Shown: piece by piece, positions 11,953 through 25,048 of the stretch
Layout: each line of letters starts with the position of its first letter
Numbering within the stretch: the first letter of the stretch is position 1
DNA from: Patiria miniata
Taxonomy: Eukaryota; Echinodermata; Asteroidea; Valvatida; Asterinidae
Direction: 5' to 3'
Length of the DNA: 64,000 nucleotides
Assembly (NCBI RefSeq): GCF_015706575.1
Contig: NW_024037072.1
Location: 16,059,162 to 16,123,161, forward strand
Made by a program: the position numbers and the translations under genes
Notes under the pieces: generated by a model
What the model was told of the DNA's origin: nothing
Database searches by the model: none
What the model saw: only the letters and a program-made list of their open reading frames with translations

Positions 11953-14107
11953 CCACATTTAAAAAAAAACAAGTACCAGGTGGTACAACCCACGGCAGCC
12001 GGGAAACGTTTGAAGACGGCAGCTAAACGGCACCCTACGGTGCGCGCACCCAGGCCGTACCGGTACCTCGAGAGTACATACAACGAAAAGGAATGGGGCG
12101 TGATCTAATATGCAAAAGCTGTAATACTTGCGTTGTATGAATACAATATATGGCCGAGTAAAGTGTCCACCAACCCACCCACCCACCCACTCAAGTACAA
12201 GTGTATATTTACTTGCAATCGGGACTCCCCCCTATTGTCCCTCTTTTGTTTGTACTCTTTTTGTTTGTAACTTTTTAGGAAGACCTCCCATATGTTTTGT
12301 AGACGATCGGAGATTGGGGACCTTCGGGAGATTGTGGACCCTATTGTCCTCTATCGTTCAACGTCCCTATTGCATGCAGAAACAAACTCACCAACCAACA
12401 TAAGTAGCTCAAGCCCACGGCGTGTTTCACACCGCTGTGGGAAAAATTAAAGTGAGGCTAGAATGAATACATAGCCTGGCACCATCCCATTCAACAGTTC
12501 ACAGTTTATGAAACACATGCAGGGAACACGACAAAAATGGCCTCCTCGTGATATTAGGTCCATATGCTTGCCCTCCTGCGTGTTTGCATTATACCAATTT
12601 GTCTCAGGGATGAGTAGATCTGTTCGAAGGAGTTATTGTTCTCTTTTTGGTTTGCAAGGGTAGTCGTAGATTCGTAATTTTGGTGTTCAAAATGCTTTTC
12701 AATGCACCCGACCGAACTATGTCATTACTGCCCAAGAAAATATCTCTGGGAAAAATAGTCCGAGTATTAAAATCGTATGGACTCATTCTCTTTTGGCTCA
12801 TAATTGTCTATGTATACTCCATCGATTTTTTATACTCTTAAACAATCACTTGTAGTTGTTTTGACGATGTATGATCATGAGTTTCCCAGTGAAATGATAT
12901 ACACAAAGACATGTTTGAAAATCGTATAAAAAAAGAGCAAGTGGAAAGAAATGAGGAAAATTGAAAATCAAAATAATCCAAACGGTCGCTGAAGGAAATG
13001 GTACAACTTTTTTTTTTCGAGTTTATGAACTGCCAAACGCTTTAATAATACAAACATCATAAGAATTGCTTGGATAAAACTGCTTGTCAGAAGCTTACTT
13101 TCTAGGATATCACGTTCAATATATAAAATAGAAGCGCTTGATGCAAACCAGGGAAGTTACGACAGTACCATATTGATTGCAAGGCGCTCTTTCTTCGACT
13201 GGATATATTTATATATATCTCAAGAAATGCATCGAGCTGAGTTTTTGCATTCTGCTCGGATAACTTCCTTCGAAAGGATACCAAGAGCAAATATGTATCA
13301 CAGAACCTCTGAAGTAAAAAAAAGGAAAAGACGGAAAACAAATCCTGGAATTGATTTAATCTCCAAGCCTCGCTCGGTTGAAAATGGCCCTGGTGGGGCA
13401 AATCAACATGCAATCTCAAGCCGTATCTTAAGAACCAACGCATTAAGACGGCCGAGGTCTGATGTTAGTTGGCGCGGCACCTTCACATTTCTATCAAAAG
13501 CTGAGGCAGTGGTTAAGAGTCCTTCTATTCCTTTCCAAGGTAAGGCCTTGGGTGTTATCAATCCGACATTTTCGTTGCCTGCCTGAGTCCGTGCATGATT
13601 TTTTTATTTTGCGCATTGGCTGTAATAAATCGTATTTGACAAAGCAACTGCTACACATCATTTTGAGGTGGCATATTAACTTGTGTTGGTATCGCTGATT
13701 CATTGATTCATTGTTTCATACCTTTATATATCAAAAATAAAAATATCAAATAAGAATTGGGCAACAAATACAATCAACGCAAAAGTACTTAGGCCTAAAG
13801 TATACTCCAAACCAGTAGTTCATTCGCCAACCAAAACACTCCCAAAAATGAAATAACTTTGGATCGAACGGCCAATTTAGCTGAATTCATCACACCTCTA
13901 TTAGGTTGGCAAGGCCAACAGGGATCCCTAACTGGTTTTTTTTTAGCTGTGCGATTATCTTTCCGTGAATTACATTTTCTTTTAAGACTGGCCTGCATGT
14001 GGTAAATTGAACCGGTGCAAAGGGTCTGGCAGGGCGTTGCCACCTTATTAGTGAGACACAATGACGTCACTCTTTGTTTACATGTGCGAATTCTTACGTA
14101 AACGTAT
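11953..14107. other. Gene-free stretch
   Basis: It holds an ACCC microsatellite at about 12170-12191, a T-run at 13008-13017 and a 137-codon plus-strand frame (13173-13586) that includes a good splice-donor-like AAG/GTAAGG at 13539/13540. That frame has no recognisable likeness and opens with a non-ATG codon, so I do not call it a gene. Confidence 0.6.
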
Positions 14108-14586
14108 GGGTGCAGACCAGTAAATCGGTCCGAAATTGCCTACGCCGGTCCGAAATCACGATTTGCATGCCCTCAAATTATTGGGTATTAGAGCTTTTTG
14201 GGGGCCATGAAATTCAGGGTTTGTAAAAATAGAAGGGTGCAAGCCGTGCACCGGACTTTGAGCTTATATTTCTGTGAAATTTCGGATAAAATTGGGCCCT
14301 AAAAGCGCTCTATTTTGCAATGGAGCGCAGGTATCGTTTTACAAAATGGGCGATAAGCTTCTGGACTATTTTAAGGGGTGATAATCTTTGGATGGAAATT
14401 TCTCCCAAAAGTCATCCGATTACCCCCCAAAAATGGAACAGAAAATGAAAGATGATGAAATATGCTTTAATTTGATGCGTGTCCTGAACACCTCAGAGAG
14501 TTGTGAGTATTTTAAATAATTTGAGGAAGTGTGCGTAATTCCCACTGAGGTGCACATTATGGGAGTCAATTTACTGGTCTGGAACC
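14108..14586. mobile_element. Unassigned inverted-repeat element, copy A
   Basis: About 479 bp with perfect inverted ends CAGACCAGTAAAT (14113 rightward, and its complement ending at 14581), extending to 18 bp with two mismatches. A second copy lies at 34516-36840, matching from the first terminal repeat to the last, which confirms a discrete mobile unit. It carries GGGCCCTAAAA near 14295 and no coding frame. Flanks do not show a clean target duplication; TA on both sides is possible. A non-autonomous DNA transposon is the best guess, superfamily open. Confidence 0.75.
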
Positions 14587-17500
14587 TTATGGTGGCTCTC
14601 GTCTCTAGCTAGCCCCCATAAGAAAGTAAACAAAGCGTGACGCCATTTGTCAGAGCTACTGAATATACTTTGGATGATTTGATTAACTTTCAAGCCCTTT
14701 TACGTATTTTCCCGGAAAGAGGGTGGAGGTAATTTTCTCACCGCCTCCTGTTAATTTCCAGGTGTTTACCGACGATTGAACACATTAAAGAGAAATCGAC
14801 TCGAATGCTTTGATAACTCGATCTGAAACTTGAAGCTTCAAGCAGGTGCAATGTCTCCGTTGCACTGAAGTATATTTTTGTCTGTTAGTGAAAAACAAGT
14901 TGTTGTTTCCGAGTGTTCATTTTGGAATAATCTTTATTCTTTCGGGCGAAGCATCATCAAGGCAAGATTGGAATCGAGGACAGGTCGCAGAGTGGATTTT
15001 ATTGAATAAATCATGAAGAGCTTGAAATGTCGAATTATAAACTTACAAAATACACTTTGGCCTCTCTTATACGCGAAACGACGTTACGTGTTTAAACCGA
15101 ATTAGTAGCGGAGTTTTGAATTCGTCGTGGGCGTTAGGATGAACACGTTTTGGTGGCCGTTCGGGGAAATTGCTTAATCGAAATCTGACAGGCTTGTAAG
15201 CTCGTAAAATCCCCCACCACACAAAAAAAAACAAAAAAAAAAACCCCTATAGACTGCCCAGCCTTTTAGATAGCTTGATGTATATCTCATAATGCGAACT
15301 TTGGGCGTGCTTAAATATCCCGAGAAGTAATCCCAGAGCAAGGCAACGTAAATGCACCTCTCTACCTTTTAACTTCAGCAAGAAGCTCTTTCTCAAAACC
15401 GACGTTCCGTGCATGAAGCTGCTTCATCAAAACGGATGAAGAGCTAGGTAACGTGTAATGGGCTGGCCGGATGAAATGTCGCTTTTGATGAACCCTCCGT
15501 GAGATTTCATCCTGACTATTAAAAGCGCTGCCTGGGCATCTTATTGGTTATTTGATGGAAGAGTCTCCATGGAATAATAGCGGATGCTTTGAGGCATTTG
15601 GTGCTACCCGGGAAGTTCAGAAAGGGAAGATCGCACGCGCGTCTGTTATTTTTTCTGGGGGAGCGTGATGCATTTTTGAAGCATTCTCAAAGTGTAGTAC
15701 TCAATAAACGCAAATCTGCGTTGTCAGTAGGTTAAGATAGAGAGAATTTTGATTTTCGCCTTGGGCGACCCTTCTTACCGCGCCAATTGTTTACTATTTG
15801 CCAAACCAACGCATAGTAAGCATGTGATATTATGTGACTTCCTAAGGGAAGAACCCATAAACAATAAGAAAAAAAACACACAAACAAACAAACCAACCAA
15901 CCAACCAACCAAAGCATAACAAGAAAGGGTAAGTGCAGCAACGTGGTTGTTGTTTCGTTGCATTCTTAATTGCCTAAACCGAGGGCTTTACACATATAAG
16001 CTACCATTGTAATTTTTAATAGTTTTTAGGGAAGTGCCCTCTCAACTCAAAGTTTGCCTCAGTCTCAAAGATAAAATGGGACGAGAACACGACAGTAACT
16101 TCTATATTTCGCAGCCAACTGACCCCGCCACCCATCCGTGCCATCGGCTGATTGGAATGATAAGGCCGCCAGTAATTTGCGGCCTGACATAACACGCGTA
16201 CGAGTCTCGACCAGGTTTGATTGACATCGGTGTCCTGCTAAATTGAAGAGCCCTGAGAGTGGACTATGTTTGCCCATTTGCCGGGATCAATTTTACCTTG
16301 TGGCTTACCATCTAGAAGAGAAAAAACATAAGAAACATCTCCCCAAGCTAATCAGACATAGCAGGTAGGCCTATGTCTCTTTTGTTTTTTAGCTTTAAAA
16401 GGCCTCGAGAATTGTACGACTTCATTTTTGGAGGCTGGATTTGATAGGCATGTCACGTACGGCGTGGCGCCCGGAGACAGTACCAACGAAAGTTACAGAT
16501 GAGCTCTGGTCAGCTAAGTGACATGTGTCGTATCTCCGATGCTCACGCCCCTGTATTTGGCATTTCCCAAATTGGCAGGCGTGAAAACAACATAGAAAAA
16601 AGGCGGCAGTTTGGAACAGTTAACGTATGCATTGTCGCCATCAAGGATATATTTTTTGGGGGGGTCCACCTTACCGTATCATCCCCGAGTTATGATTGAT
16701 CAGAACCCTTTAATAGTTGTTGACCGCGGCAGGCTCTCAACATCAATACGTATAGACGCAGGCATAAAACCGCCCTTTGATTAAGATCCATCCATACGGG
16801 TCCCCACCGCCAATTTACAAAGCTTAATTGGCCGTATCAGGATACTGCTTTCGAATTTACAAAAATACCCGAGACGGCAGTCTTCCCAAATAAGAGTCTT
16901 CGGATTCAAGCACGCCTTGTCATTAAGGAAGACTAATGCCAACCCCCTACCCGAGTGCCAAGAGGTATAATATCATTTGCGAGGCGGCGGGAGGTTATTA
17001 CTCAAAAGCTAATATCGGTTATTACTCAACACATGACAGCTGGAGATTGCTTAATTCTGAATGGACAAGGAAAGAGGTAGGGAGGGTTGGGGCATCGATG
17101 ATACACTCTCCAGTCCTTTTTTTTTAATTTTTGTTTTACTATGACCATGTTAATAAAAACTATATTAACAATTACCGATAATGGGTCACTAGGGAGACAT
17201 TCCCATAGACTGGTGCACAATTGTTTCCCCAAATTTATTGACCCCTAACCAGAATTGAACCTTTTCCAACCCCAACGAATTTTGGTATGATTATTACTAT
17301 AATCGGACCACGAGCAATCGATCTAGCCTATTTGCCACGATAAAATTTGTCTCTAAATAGGGGCCGAGGCATTAGGGATACATTGAAATGTCTCTCTCAT
17401 TCCACATGTCTCCCAAAGGTATGACTTATGACGCTAAAGTGTCTCGCAAAGGTCCTATTTGTGTTGTAATGCAAAGTCTGCCGAACCTTCGTCAGCGTAA

Positions 17501-17841
17501 CGTCACCGTATTATGTGATGTCATTGGAAGATTCAGAGATAAGAAGCTTGAGTCTTGCATAAATAAATACAATCACCAATTATGAATAAATATAATCAGC
17601 CTCCCTTCTAACCTGACCGTGCATGCAAAGGGCCTGTATATGGGGCTAATTTCATGCATGGAGTAGCTTAGCACAGAAATCTGCTTATGAGGCTACCAGT
17701 TAATACTCATACATTGTGTATTACTTGTGACTGGTGATCAGCACATTTTCGCTAAAGGCAATTATTTGATAAGTACTAATTCCTGCTAAGTAGCTCTTTG
17801 AAGATAGCCCCTGGTCCACTTGTCAGGAGTGTTATATCTAA
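14587..17841. other. Gene-free stretch
   Basis: An A-rich run lies at about 15223-15243, and a CAAA/CCAA simple repeat at 15880-15912 gives a meaningless hydrophobic frame on the minus strand. One TAGGCCTA is at 16366-16373. No recognisable gene or RNA is seen. Confidence 0.65.
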
Positions 17842-18069
17842 ATGTCTTCACAGACAGATTGTTGTACACAACCGACCGGCTTGAGCTGTGCAAACACAAG
17901 TCCGGACGATCATAACGAGAGGTACGTGGAAACATTTACCGCGGCGGATGCGGATTTGTTTCTTTCAAAGACAAACATTTGCGCCGGAAATTCGTTGCAA
18001 AATGACATTTCAGTCTTCTTGGCAAATTTCCGCGATGAATGGTTCAAATTAAGTTCCGTTGATGTCGAG
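17842..18069 (+). CDS. Possible first coding exon, unknown protein
   Basis: An ATG at 17842 follows directly after an in-frame TAA, so translation in this frame can only begin here. The frame runs 76 codons to GAG at 18069, which is followed by GTACGT, a good splice-donor match in phase 0. The predicted peptide begins MSSQTDCCTQPTGLSC and is acidic, with a plausible soluble composition (for example NDISVFLANFRDEWFKLSS), unlike the low-complexity frames nearby. Reading through the donor would add 80 codons that include a 25-bp duplication. I recognise no domain, and a frame this long is expected about once by chance in a window of this size. No downstream partner exon was found. Confidence 0.25.
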
Positions 18070-18134
18070 GTACGTACAGATCGATGTACGCATGCAGGCC
18101 TTGTGTTCTTATTAACGAGGTTTGGGGATAGAAA

Positions 18135-18175
18135 GATTACGCTAACCTTACGAAAGTTTGATTACGCTAACCTTA
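18135..18175. repeat. 25-bp-period tandem duplication
   Basis: GATTACGCTAACCTTA occurs at 18135-18150 and again at 18160-18175, separated by 9 bases, giving a 25-bp period. Confidence 0.85.
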
Positions 18176-19199
18176 TCAGTCAACTATTTACAGGCGTGGT
18201 CGCTGTTCTTAGTAGCAACTACGCCCAACGGACGTTTTGTTGTGGAGATAATATTACACAAATAATGAATGGTTATGAGTGCAATTTTATGAGTAATGAT
18301 TTTATGAGGTGACACATGTTAAGTGGAATAGAACATTTCCATCCGTCACCAAAAAGAAATTATTCTTTCCATTGCACGAATGTAAAACATTCATTATTTG
18401 TTTTATACAACGTCTGAATAAATCCTCATCATCTGATTGGTAACTTGGGGGCTGTGTTATAGCGCAACCAATCGTGTGACCGTACAATGGAAGTTCTATT
18501 CAGCGTAGAATATGGAACCTCTATTTTTGCGACACGATAGCGCCCTGCGTTGGGACGAATAATTCAATGACACTTGATCAACGACCCACCAATCAGATGA
18601 CGGGGATTTAATTAGGCGTTGGGTAAAATGATTTATCAACATTCTATGACCTAAGAATATGGGCACCTTTCCCTAATTCGCAATTGTTCAATTGTTTCTG
18701 TCAAAGGTATAGTGGTAATTGATTTTTCAAAATAACAACCTGTCAAGTGTTGGCATGTTCATGAGTATTTCCTCAGGCTGCTGTGCCCGTTCCAGAATTA
18801 AAACGTTTTAAATTTTAGGTGTGACATATACCCCTTAACGCCAATAAAGCCAATGTATAAAGGAAAAAAAAATGAATACATTGTATATTTTATACTTGGG
18901 TTTTTCCCTTCGCCGACGTATTTGTTTATTTATACTCAGTGTTGTCCGATGGCTTTCGAGAAAAACAAATCATAAGTTTACTCGGGGAAGCTTGTGAAGT
19001 TTTCCTCGTAAGGTATAATCAAAATAACAAATATTGATTATTTTGATAACTTCAGGAAATTACAGGAACTGTTATTTGTATTCTTTATATTCTTTCTTTT
19101 ATGGTATTTTTATAAGCCACTCATTGAGTTGAACTTTCATGTCGTCGCCCCCGTTATTTTAACCTTTGATTACACAAAAGACTGTTAACTCTGAAACTG

Positions 19200-19690
19200 G
19201 ACTAAAGGCCACAGGCAATTCATATCCTGTCCCATTTTGTTGCCACCGCAGTTCCCGTTGACGTTGAGCACAACCGACACGACGGCAACAGCACGCTATT
19301 ATCCGTTTAGTTCCAACTCGGACAGTCCCATGAAACATGGCGTCGCCCGGGCGATGAAGCACATCCCACGACCCCTTTCGTCCCCTCAGGATAGCCGCTT
19401 TTTGTTTGGAGAGCTGGAGGGTTATTTTAAGGCGAAAACCGCGTATGCCGCACGGAGAGGCTAACTTGAAAATGCAGGGGGAGCTTTCAGGCTCGCACGG
19501 TCCTGGTGTTGTTTTACATCGAGCGATGCAGTCGGGGCCCCCTTTTGGTCGGATCAATACTAAACATGTATTCGCTTTTAGTTCCGCGAGAGGCGAAATT
19601 TCGATAGGATGTTTGATACTTGTACCGAAGCGGCCGCTCGCAAATTCCCCCCTGGAGTACAAGTAGTGATTTGAGAAACATGAGGGCATA
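19200..19690. other. CpG-rich patch with overlapping open frames
   Basis: By eye this stretch is richer in G, C and CpG than its surroundings, and it contains GCGGCCGC at 19630-19637. The longest frame of the window overlaps it on the minus strand (first ATG at about 19824, down to 19159, some 222 codons). Two shorter frames lie on the plus strand over the same bases. Frames open on both strands are what raised GC produces by itself. The patch could be a CpG-rich promoter or exon, or simply a GC-rich repeat. No protein likeness is seen in any frame. Confidence 0.35.
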
Positions 19691-21108
19691 ATTGCGATTG
19701 AGAAACATGAGGATATAATGTCGATCGTGCACGCCACGTCCTTCACATTTGAGAAACGCAATCGTCCGCCAGTGGTCCGGACTGCGAATTGTATTAATTT
19801 AAAAAAACAGTGAGAAGCACTCATTTCAAAGGAACTGAAAATAACCACGGAGAAATTTGATTATGTTGACATTTAAAAGCGAAGTTTCGCTCAACTCACC
19901 TCACCTCAAGTGTTAACCACTGAGATGTTTTTCGCAATTAAATCTACAAAGTCATAGGTTAGAAACAGTGTAAAAACAACATAGTTATAAATACTTTATT
20001 AAATTGATACGGTTACAATTAAAGTTAGGAATAAGTGGATGTTTCTTCTCATGACGATCGGGGTATACTGCCCAAAACGTCGAGTTGAAACAAGTTACTG
20101 GTTTTTCTCAGAATCACAATTTTCTATTAGGGTATATCTTTCATGAAACGCATCAAAACGTGTATCCCAGTACGTATAGATTTTACCCCAACGTACCAAA
20201 CTTTTTACATTATTTCTCCCCCCATTTTTTTTAGCTGTAAGATATTGTTACTATTGTAACAGAAATTGCCACCGTTGCCAGCTGATGTGCAATATTTTCT
20301 CCGTTATAATTGTTGATACCACGCAAAACGCCAGCTATCAGCTGTTGGATTTCTTTTGTTGCAAGTCTACAGGTATGAAGAGAATTCTTGGAAAGTCCTG
20401 TGCAAATCCACTTGTATAATGTTGTGTACTGAATTTCCAATGATTTAATCTAGTAGGAAGAGCATTTTTCAAGTTGTAAGTTGATATCATAACCCAAAGA
20501 AACTCTGGGTTGGATTAGCCCGGAAAATGAAAAGAAAATAGAAGGGTTTGATAATTCGGTCATTGAATCTGCGTTTTTGTTTAAAAGCTTGAAATCTGAT
20601 ATGAATTTGGTGGTAGCCTACTGTTTACGCACAGATTACCCTCGTTCTAAGTGCAGTTTGCTTACCGGGATAAAACGTGGCCATGATTGTAAAGAATGTG
20701 AGTGGACGTCGTAAGCCCTTTCCTTCGATGGATAAGACGGAGGAAATGGGGGAGGATTACGAGCAAAAATCGCCAATATTGCCCACGCCATGAACACTCA
20801 AATCATTTCGGACAGGGACTGTGTCTCAAATGACGAAGAGAATCAAATCATTCTTCAGAGCCTGAACAAAACAAGACAGGGTGCCCGGCAGGAGGGCATC
20901 ATTCTGACACAAAAATCAAGTCAAGAAAATTGCATTGAAAGGTTCCATTGTTCCCCCGCGCGTATTATGAATCCAATGTTCTCCCACGCGTATAAACCGG
21001 ACGAATTTGAAATATGTCACACCTATGAATCATAAGTTTTGGAACAACTTGTACTAGTTTCCGAAAAAATGTTTAAATTTCATAAAAATAGAGGCAGTTT
21101 TCTGCATA

Positions 21109-21185
21109 GGGCATATGCCCTTTTGTTGGGAACATTTTGGTCATTACGCGCTATTGCATAAGGGCATATGTACATGCCCTTATGC
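21109..21185. repeat. Paired GGGCAT palindromes
   Basis: GGGCATATGCCC is a perfect 12-bp palindrome at 21109-21120. At 21156-21185 the arms GCATAAGGGCAT and ATGCCCTTATGC are perfect complements around a 6-base centre. Both share the core GGGCATATG, so they look related. Confidence 0.8.
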
Positions 21186-21790
21186 CGGTCATATGACTTA
21201 TCGATGGTCATAACTTCGCCCACCCACCATAAGACTAGTTTTCTTCAACCTCTTCGACTCCCCCCTTCAAATCCAAGTCTAGCGTAAGTACCATATCATT
21301 ATTACCTCAGTTGAAATCTCTCACTTTCTCTCTCTTCATGTTTGACGGGCAAACATATTTAACATGGTGCCAGTGATCTCCGGGGATGATGCTGGCATAT
21401 CGACCCCGGAGCAGTCTTCCGCCCTTAAGTCCATCGCCCAGCCACAGGCAGTTGTACTGTCTGTCCTTCTGCTATGCGTTGAAATGAATCACGTACGTCG
21501 GCGTATCATCGATGCATACTATCGATATATATCACAAGTTGCCATTTTCAGTTTCCATATAGGAAAGTAGTTGCTTGAAGGCTGAAGTGGACACGGTGAA
21601 TCCAAATCCCGTCTGAAATATCAAGATATTATTGTGGAGAACGTGTAATAATCGAATGTTGTCTAATATATGATTTGTTGAGGCACATACTATCTGAAAG
21701 TATTTCCTAGAGTTTTGAATATCTCAAGTATTATTTCTGAAAGTATTTCTGTTTCGAATATCACTCATCGTGATATTTACACAGCTGCAG

Positions 21791-21818
21791 TTGATCAATA
21801 CCATTTGATCAATACCAT
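21791..21818. repeat. Perfect 14-bp tandem duplication
   Basis: TTGATCAATACCAT twice, head to tail. Confidence 0.9.
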
Positions 21819-24800
21819 AAATTGAAATATACGCACAACTCTTTATAATCCTCGTTGATTCCAATATCTACGATGACCTTTATTTGCAAAACTACATACC
21901 TTACGGCCAAGTGGAACCAATTTTGTGTGTGTGGAGATATAAACCATTTCATTCAACACTCTACAGCCCTTCTATGGAAACAAACATGATCAAGATGAGT
22001 ACGCGGCAATATTCCTAGAATGTGCCTGCAAACTACATGGCACGACGTCACAGATCGACGTCACATGTCAAATCATCTATCTCGGCAGAGCTCCAAACAT
22101 TCTGCTCTAATATTTGGAAAGTTTCAACGGATTTGAATGATGATCGGCCATCAGCGTGTTGAGCTATATACCCAGCAAAACTTAATCCTGGCTGCCTCAT
22201 AGATCGGTGCCATGATTGACGGGTCGTCTCACACAGCTCCTGTCAGCTTTGCAGGCTTCTTAATGTTGACAGAAATTCATCATTTCTCTGGACCTCAACC
22301 CCGGCACGCTGGCTACTGATGATTGAAAAGCAAAGCTCGAGTGCGAATTTTACCCCCCAATTTGAGTGTACAGAGGACAAGGTTCAACATCTTTGGTTTC
22401 GCGCGCTTGTTTACCTAATGCGGGCTTGGTATTTCTGTCAAATACTGTGGTTGACAACCTCGTCCCCTCTTCCCCGAGGCTGTACGCTACGGCAACATTC
22501 TATCTCTCCTGGTACTGGTAAATCCTGTGACAGGCATTAAACAGTCCACTATTTAAGATCTATTTCTGTATTTCTGGTTTAGGCTACTCTATACCTATTC
22601 TGGTCAACTAATTTTCTTCTTTAATAACATATTTTTTTTAATTAGAGAAGACCCCTTATATTTGTTCCTGTGCATCGCGTGTTTCCATTCTCAATATTGA
22701 TCGGCCTAGTTCTCAAGAAGGTTGAGACCCTAGAGACGAAACGCTTTTGTGTGAGCGTCACTTCAACTTATTTGTTAGGCCTATGCCAGGGGCCATTACG
22801 AAAACCACGCACTGACCGGACTCATGGTTTACTGGTGACGACTAGTTTTCTTCATTTTTCCCCCCACAAAATGTGATAAAAGTGGAAATCGCGCCTAATG
22901 CAAAGTCATGCATAGTTCATGCGCACGAGGCAGTATTGACCCCCATGGGTGTCGTCAGGATTCACTGGCCGTAGAAAAATCAAAGCGTTAGGAAATGGGT
23001 AGTGCCTGATTATCATTCGACGATAGGGGCGCCATCCACAAACTGTGCAGGGCAAATAACGTGCAAATAATGTGAGCAGCTTACTCCATTGTCCCCATAC
23101 ATCCACTTTTTATTTCAAAGTGCTTTGGGTTGTTGTCTGGGTATCACCGAAAATGTTACTGTAGGTCAGTGTTTGTTTCTGGATATGGTGTCTGGGGTAC
23201 CAGACCAAAGAATCTCTTGGAACCCGTAAATATCAGGTGTAATAAAGTCTGATATTCGGCCTCGTGTATAGCCCCGCTCATATTAGTGGGTATAATTGGA
23301 TTGCGAACATAAAAGAGAAATATTATACAGTTTCAACAGATTCAACAATCAAGTGTAGTTCTATTTGATCGTAACCGAGGACTCACCCAGTGTCATACCT
23401 TCTTTACCTGACAAGTCTCTCACGTCACGAAAAGCTCACTGTGTGACGAACGCAGTTCCAGATTGATTTTCATCTAGTGCGCTCTCGACAGCGCCCACAA
23501 TAGTAACGAGCAGTTTCGTGTAATTCTAGTAGTGCCGTCGTTCGGCATTTTAAGTCGGATTACATCAGCAATTGTCACTTGTACCTCCTTCGGGAGTTCA
23601 ACTGACTGTGAGATATAATCTCGTATATGGTGGTTACCATGCCGCGAACCAGGAAAGATGGCAAAAGATGACCAAGATTGTATGTCTGATGCTGCATTTT
23701 GATAATTGATTGCAATTAAAATAGGACAAAGTGTGTATTAAACATCCGCCATCTTGTTGTTGACATGGAACATGTATGTGTGATAACAAGTAGAAAGAAG
23801 TGTACCAAAGCAGACTGACTTCTTGGTGTTCATAACGATTCACCTTAATGAACGTCAACCTGTACTGAAACATATATACCCGTGGTACGTGCTCGTAGAA
23901 AATTATCGTATCTTAGACATCGAAATATATCAACACCTGTGTTGTGCTTATTTGTTTTTAATAAAATTCAACATTTCGGCATATTTTATTAACCGTTCCC
24001 CTCACGCCGACCCCCAAAACCTGGATACTCTGCTTACAAATAGTGCCACCATGCAGTCAATTTGATCACTTTGAATGTTACAAAAGTCATGTACATTATA
24101 CACACGTGTACGTTTCAATTTACAACACACAACTTGACAATGCAATTCAATCATCAAGCTATTTGTCACAAATATCCATTGCTTTAGGTACATAATACTG
24201 CCCACGTTTCCACAATGACGTATTTTATTAATCAGTACATCCTGAAAAGTAAATAATTACTTCTAACTCAAGGTATCAGCGATTTCGAATCCCACTCTCG
24301 CAGCACGGTTGTAAGTTCACCATCCGCCATCTTGAATGTCATACTGTCGATTTCAAGAACGTTCTTTAGGCAACACTGAGCAATGTTTACCCATTATGAG
24401 GTAATTTTTACCCATCTGAGAGCGTCTCTGCCTGTTTTGTTGCACGTTGCAAGGTCAACGTGACCTAGTAGCAAGGAAAATGTGCTTTCTTTTACAACGT
24501 CGTTAACAATTTGAATATATTTGGTTGCACAATCAAAGGGTAAATTTCCCTTTTGAAGGGTACTGGCCAAATTGTGACTAAACCCATAATTGGGTAAGAA
24601 AGTACTCAACTTTCGTACCCAACACGTGTACTCAGCAAGTTTTGACACTTCGTTTTTAGAGTGTATACTCTCTTTCTATTATATTTGGTGTAATTCTGCC
24701 TTGTATGGCTCGTGTACTCTTAAAGAGTGCTGAATTCTTAAAATGCGGCTCAAAATGAGCCTTTATTATAGACACGTCTGACACTATTGGTGGGCGTGGC

Positions 24801-24884
24801 TATTTGGAGTGGGTAAGCTCTTTTGTATAGAGCCTGAAAGTGAAAGGTCACGCGGCTCAGCTTCGGGAACCTTCGCGCCGCCCG

Positions 24885-24929
24885 CCTATGGGCGTTCCTG
24901 ATCCTATGGGCATTCCTGATCCTATGGGT
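24885..24929. repeat. 18-bp tandem repeat, 2.5 copies
   Basis: CCTATGGGCGTTCCTGAT, then the same with one change, then the first nine bases of a third copy. Confidence 0.85.
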
Positions 24930-25022
24930 TGCCCTTTCTCTTGCTAACATTTTTGGCAGAATAATTTCTTATCGTAACCACCCAAAAAACATTCTTGTTG
25001 CATTTTTATCTTGGCATTCTTT

Positions 25023-25048
25023 AAAAACATTGATGAAAAACATTGATG
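25023..25048. repeat. Perfect 13-bp tandem duplication
   Basis: AAAAACATTGATG twice in a row; A-rich bases follow. Confidence 0.85.

Noticed and set aside
13173-13586. 137-codon plus-strand frame with a good splice donor at 13539/13540
   Set aside because: It starts at a non-ATG codon, matches nothing recognised, overlaps another frame on the other strand, and its length is expected by chance.
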